Positions 7,156 through 8,189 of a stretch of 8,189 bases of DNA are shown piece by piece; position 1 is the stretch's first letter; every line of letters begins with the position of its first letter. This DNA is from Halieaceae bacterium (GTDB lineage Bacteria > Pseudomonadota > Gammaproteobacteria > Pseudomonadales > Halieaceae). The stretch lies in NCBI GenBank assembly GCA_003520285.1, contig DOVB01000119.1, positions 1 through 8,189 of the forward strand. The letters are read 5' to 3'. A model generated the notes under the pieces. The model did not search any database. It was not told the origin of the DNA and was given only the letters and a program-made list of their open reading frames with translations. The position numbers and the translations under genes are program-made.

Positions 7156-7162
7156 AGGAAGG
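7156..7162 (+). promoter_or_regulatory. Ribosome binding site of trpG
   Basis: AGGAAGG lies seven bases before ATG 7170. It excludes the nearby ATG at 7150, which is out of frame and lies upstream of this site. trpG therefore initiates independently of trpE, unlike the coupled genes around it. Confidence 0.7.
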
Positions 7163-7169
7163 CTGTGAC

Positions 7170-7760
7170 ATGCTGCTGATGATCGACAATTATGATTCGT
7201 TTACGTTCAACGTGGTGCAATATCTTGCCGAGCTCGGAGCCGATGTTCACGTGGTGCGCAACGATGAGCTCACTATCGAGCAAATTAAGGCACTGCAGCC
7301 CGAGCGGATCGTGATTTCGCCGGGGCCATGTACGCCGAATGAAGCTGGTGTATCACTAGAGGTCATCAAAACCTTCGCGGGTCTGATACCTATGCTTGGT
7401 ATTTGTCTTGGACATCAGAGTATCGGCCAGGCCTTTGGGGGCCACGTAGTGCGTGCAAAAGCGGTAATGCACGGCAAGACATCGCCGATACATCATACCG
7501 GTATGGGAGTATTCGCAGACTTACCCTCGCCCTTCACGGCAACCCGCTACCATAGTTTGGTCGTGGATCAGCCTACGCTACCCTCTTGTCTTGAAATAAC
7601 TGCTTGGACCCAGACAGATCAGGGCGAGGTAGATGAAATCATGGGTTTCCGCCACAAACAATTTGCCATAGAAGGTGTTCAATTCCATCCAGAGTCAATT
7701 CTGACTGAGCACGGCCACGACCTATTGAACAATTTTTTGGCCTTACAGGAGGTCTCATGA
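7170..7760 (+). CDS. trpG: Anthranilate synthase component II (glutamine amidotransferase)
   Basis: TrpG hydrolyses glutamine and channels ammonia to TrpE. The 196-residue protein is a complete class I (triad) glutamine amidotransferase. It has [13 protein letters not shown] (7-19), the oxyanion-strand motif [12 protein letters not shown] (49-60), nucleophile elbow [16 protein letters not shown] with C79, HGKTSPIHH (101-109) and [10 protein letters not shown] with H173 and E175. The length is the usual one for a free TrpG/PabA. In some bacteria such a subunit also serves PabB (amphibolic TrpG/PabA); the position between trpE and trpD makes the tryptophan role primary. It begins at ATG 7170 with a good ribosome site, and its stop overlaps the trpD start. 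Confidence 0.95.
   Translation: MLLMIDNYDSFTFNVVQYLAELGADVHVVRNDELTIEQIKALQPERIVISPGPCTPNEAGVSLEVIKTFAGLIPMLGICLGHQSIGQAFGGHVVRAKAVMHGKTSPIHHTGMGVFADLPSPFTATRYHSLVVDQPTLPSCLEITAWTQTDQGEVDEIMGFRHKQFAIEGVQFHPESILTEHGHDLLNNFLALQEVS
7747..7753 (+). promoter_or_regulatory. Strong ribosome binding site of trpD
   Basis: AGGAGGT, a near-consensus site, lies inside the last codons of trpG and three bases before ATG 7757. It combines strong initiation with stop-start coupling, so TrpD output should track or exceed that of TrpG. Confidence 0.75.
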
Positions 7761-8189
7761 CAATCCAAGAGGTAATTAAGGAAGTCGCGGAAGGACGTGA
7801 TCTGAGCTACGACGTTATGCGCGCAATCATGATGCAGATGATGTCGGGCGATTTAACGGATGCTCAAATAGGTGCCTTGTTAATGGGGCTTCGAATGAAA
7901 GGCGAGACCGTGACAGAGGTTACCGCGGCAGCCCAAGTGATGCGCGATCTGGTGAGTCCGGTTGAGACTCACAGTCAGCCGCTGGTTGATTTGGCGGGCA
8001 CAGGGGGTGACAGCGCCCACTTGTTTAACGTTTCGACCGCAGCGAGCATTGTCGCTGCAGCCGGTGGTGCTAGTGTCGCTAAACATGGCAATCGTTCGGT
8101 GTCCAGTTCGAGCGGGAGTTCCGATGTTCTGAGTGAGCTGGGTATGCCCTTGGATCTCGATTCGAGCCAGGTTGCTCGCGCGATTGACA
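7757..8189 (+). CDS. trpD: Anthranilate phosphoribosyltransferase (N-terminal part, cut by window edge)
   Basis: TrpD joins anthranilate to PRPP, giving N-(5-phosphoribosyl)anthranilate and pyrophosphate, the second step of the pathway. The 144 codons visible run open to the right edge; family members are usually about 340 residues, so less than half is seen. The N-terminal helical domain (1-70) contains the typical [19 protein letters not shown]. The PRPP-binding glycine loop GTGGD is at 81-85, NVSTAA at 91-96 and [17 protein letters not shown] at 109-125, all intact active-site motifs. It starts at ATG 7757, overlapping the trpG stop, with a strong ribosome site. trpC would be expected next, outside the window. 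Confidence 0.96.
   Translation, partial: MTIQEVIKEVAEGRDLSYDVMRAIMMQMMSGDLTDAQIGALLMGLRMKGETVTEVTAAAQVMRDLVSPVETHSQPLVDLAGTGGDSAHLFNVSTAASIVAAAGGASVAKHGNRSVSSSSGSSDVLSELGMPLDLDSSQVARAID

Noticed and set aside
7107..7157. Possible 16-codon leader peptide (GTG start) upstream of trpG
   Set aside because: It contains no Trp codon, has no properly spaced ribosome site, and no terminator/antiterminator pair with a U-tract follows, so it is not a trp attenuator.
7059..7555. Direct repeat CCGCTACCATAG at 7059-7070 and 7544-7555
   Set aside because: A 12-base match is expected about twice by chance among all pairs in 8 kb. One copy is coding within trpG (TRYHS) and the other spans the trpE stop region, with no further similarity.

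Overview
This window reads as chromosomal DNA of a gammaproteobacterium, probably a free-living (perhaps marine) relative of the Pseudomonas/Cellvibrio groups. The evidence is protein similarity recognised by eye plus gene order. An lptD-surA pair diverges from an amgK-murU pair, followed by rpe and trpE. From memory, Pseudomonas aeruginosa has the same genes in this order (PA0594 surA, PA0595 lptD, PA0596 amgK, PA0597 murU, then PA0607 rpe, PA0608 gph, PA0609 trpE), but with several genes between murU and rpe, a gph gene between rpe and trpE, and trpGDC elsewhere. This window is a compacted version. Base composition looks even, and I see no mobile element, CRISPR array, tRNA or rRNA. Genus cannot be fixed from the sequence alone.

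Left part (1-3070 or 3079, minus strand): lptD, the outer-membrane LPS translocon barrel, is followed by surA, the periplasmic chaperone that folds outer-membrane barrels including LptD. They overlap by 17 bases. surA runs off the left edge after its N-terminal chaperone region. A 75-base divergent intergenic region (3080-3154) holds a plausible sigma-70 promoter for lptD and a small inverted repeat.

Centre (3155-4854, plus strand): amgK and murU are the kinase and uridylyltransferase of the MurNAc salvage route, which rebuilds UDP-MurNAc from recycled peptidoglycan and bypasses MurA. Their ends overlap as ATGA.

Right part (4893-8189, plus strand): rpe (ribulose-phosphate 3-epimerase, TTG start) overlaps trpE (ATGA). 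After a 112-base gap with GC-rich hairpins come trpG and a partial trpD, again joined by an ATGA overlap. TrpE and TrpG form anthranilate synthase, and TrpD adds the phosphoribosyl group from PRPP.

The six plus-strand genes could be one transcript, because no convincing terminator interrupts them. The left half serves the envelope (LPS export, barrel folding, wall recycling) and the right half central carbon and tryptophan metabolism. I found no undescribed biological system here. The points worth a second look are small: the missing gph, the LptD cysteine pattern, a lipobox-like stretch in SurA, and the structured trpE-trpG gap.
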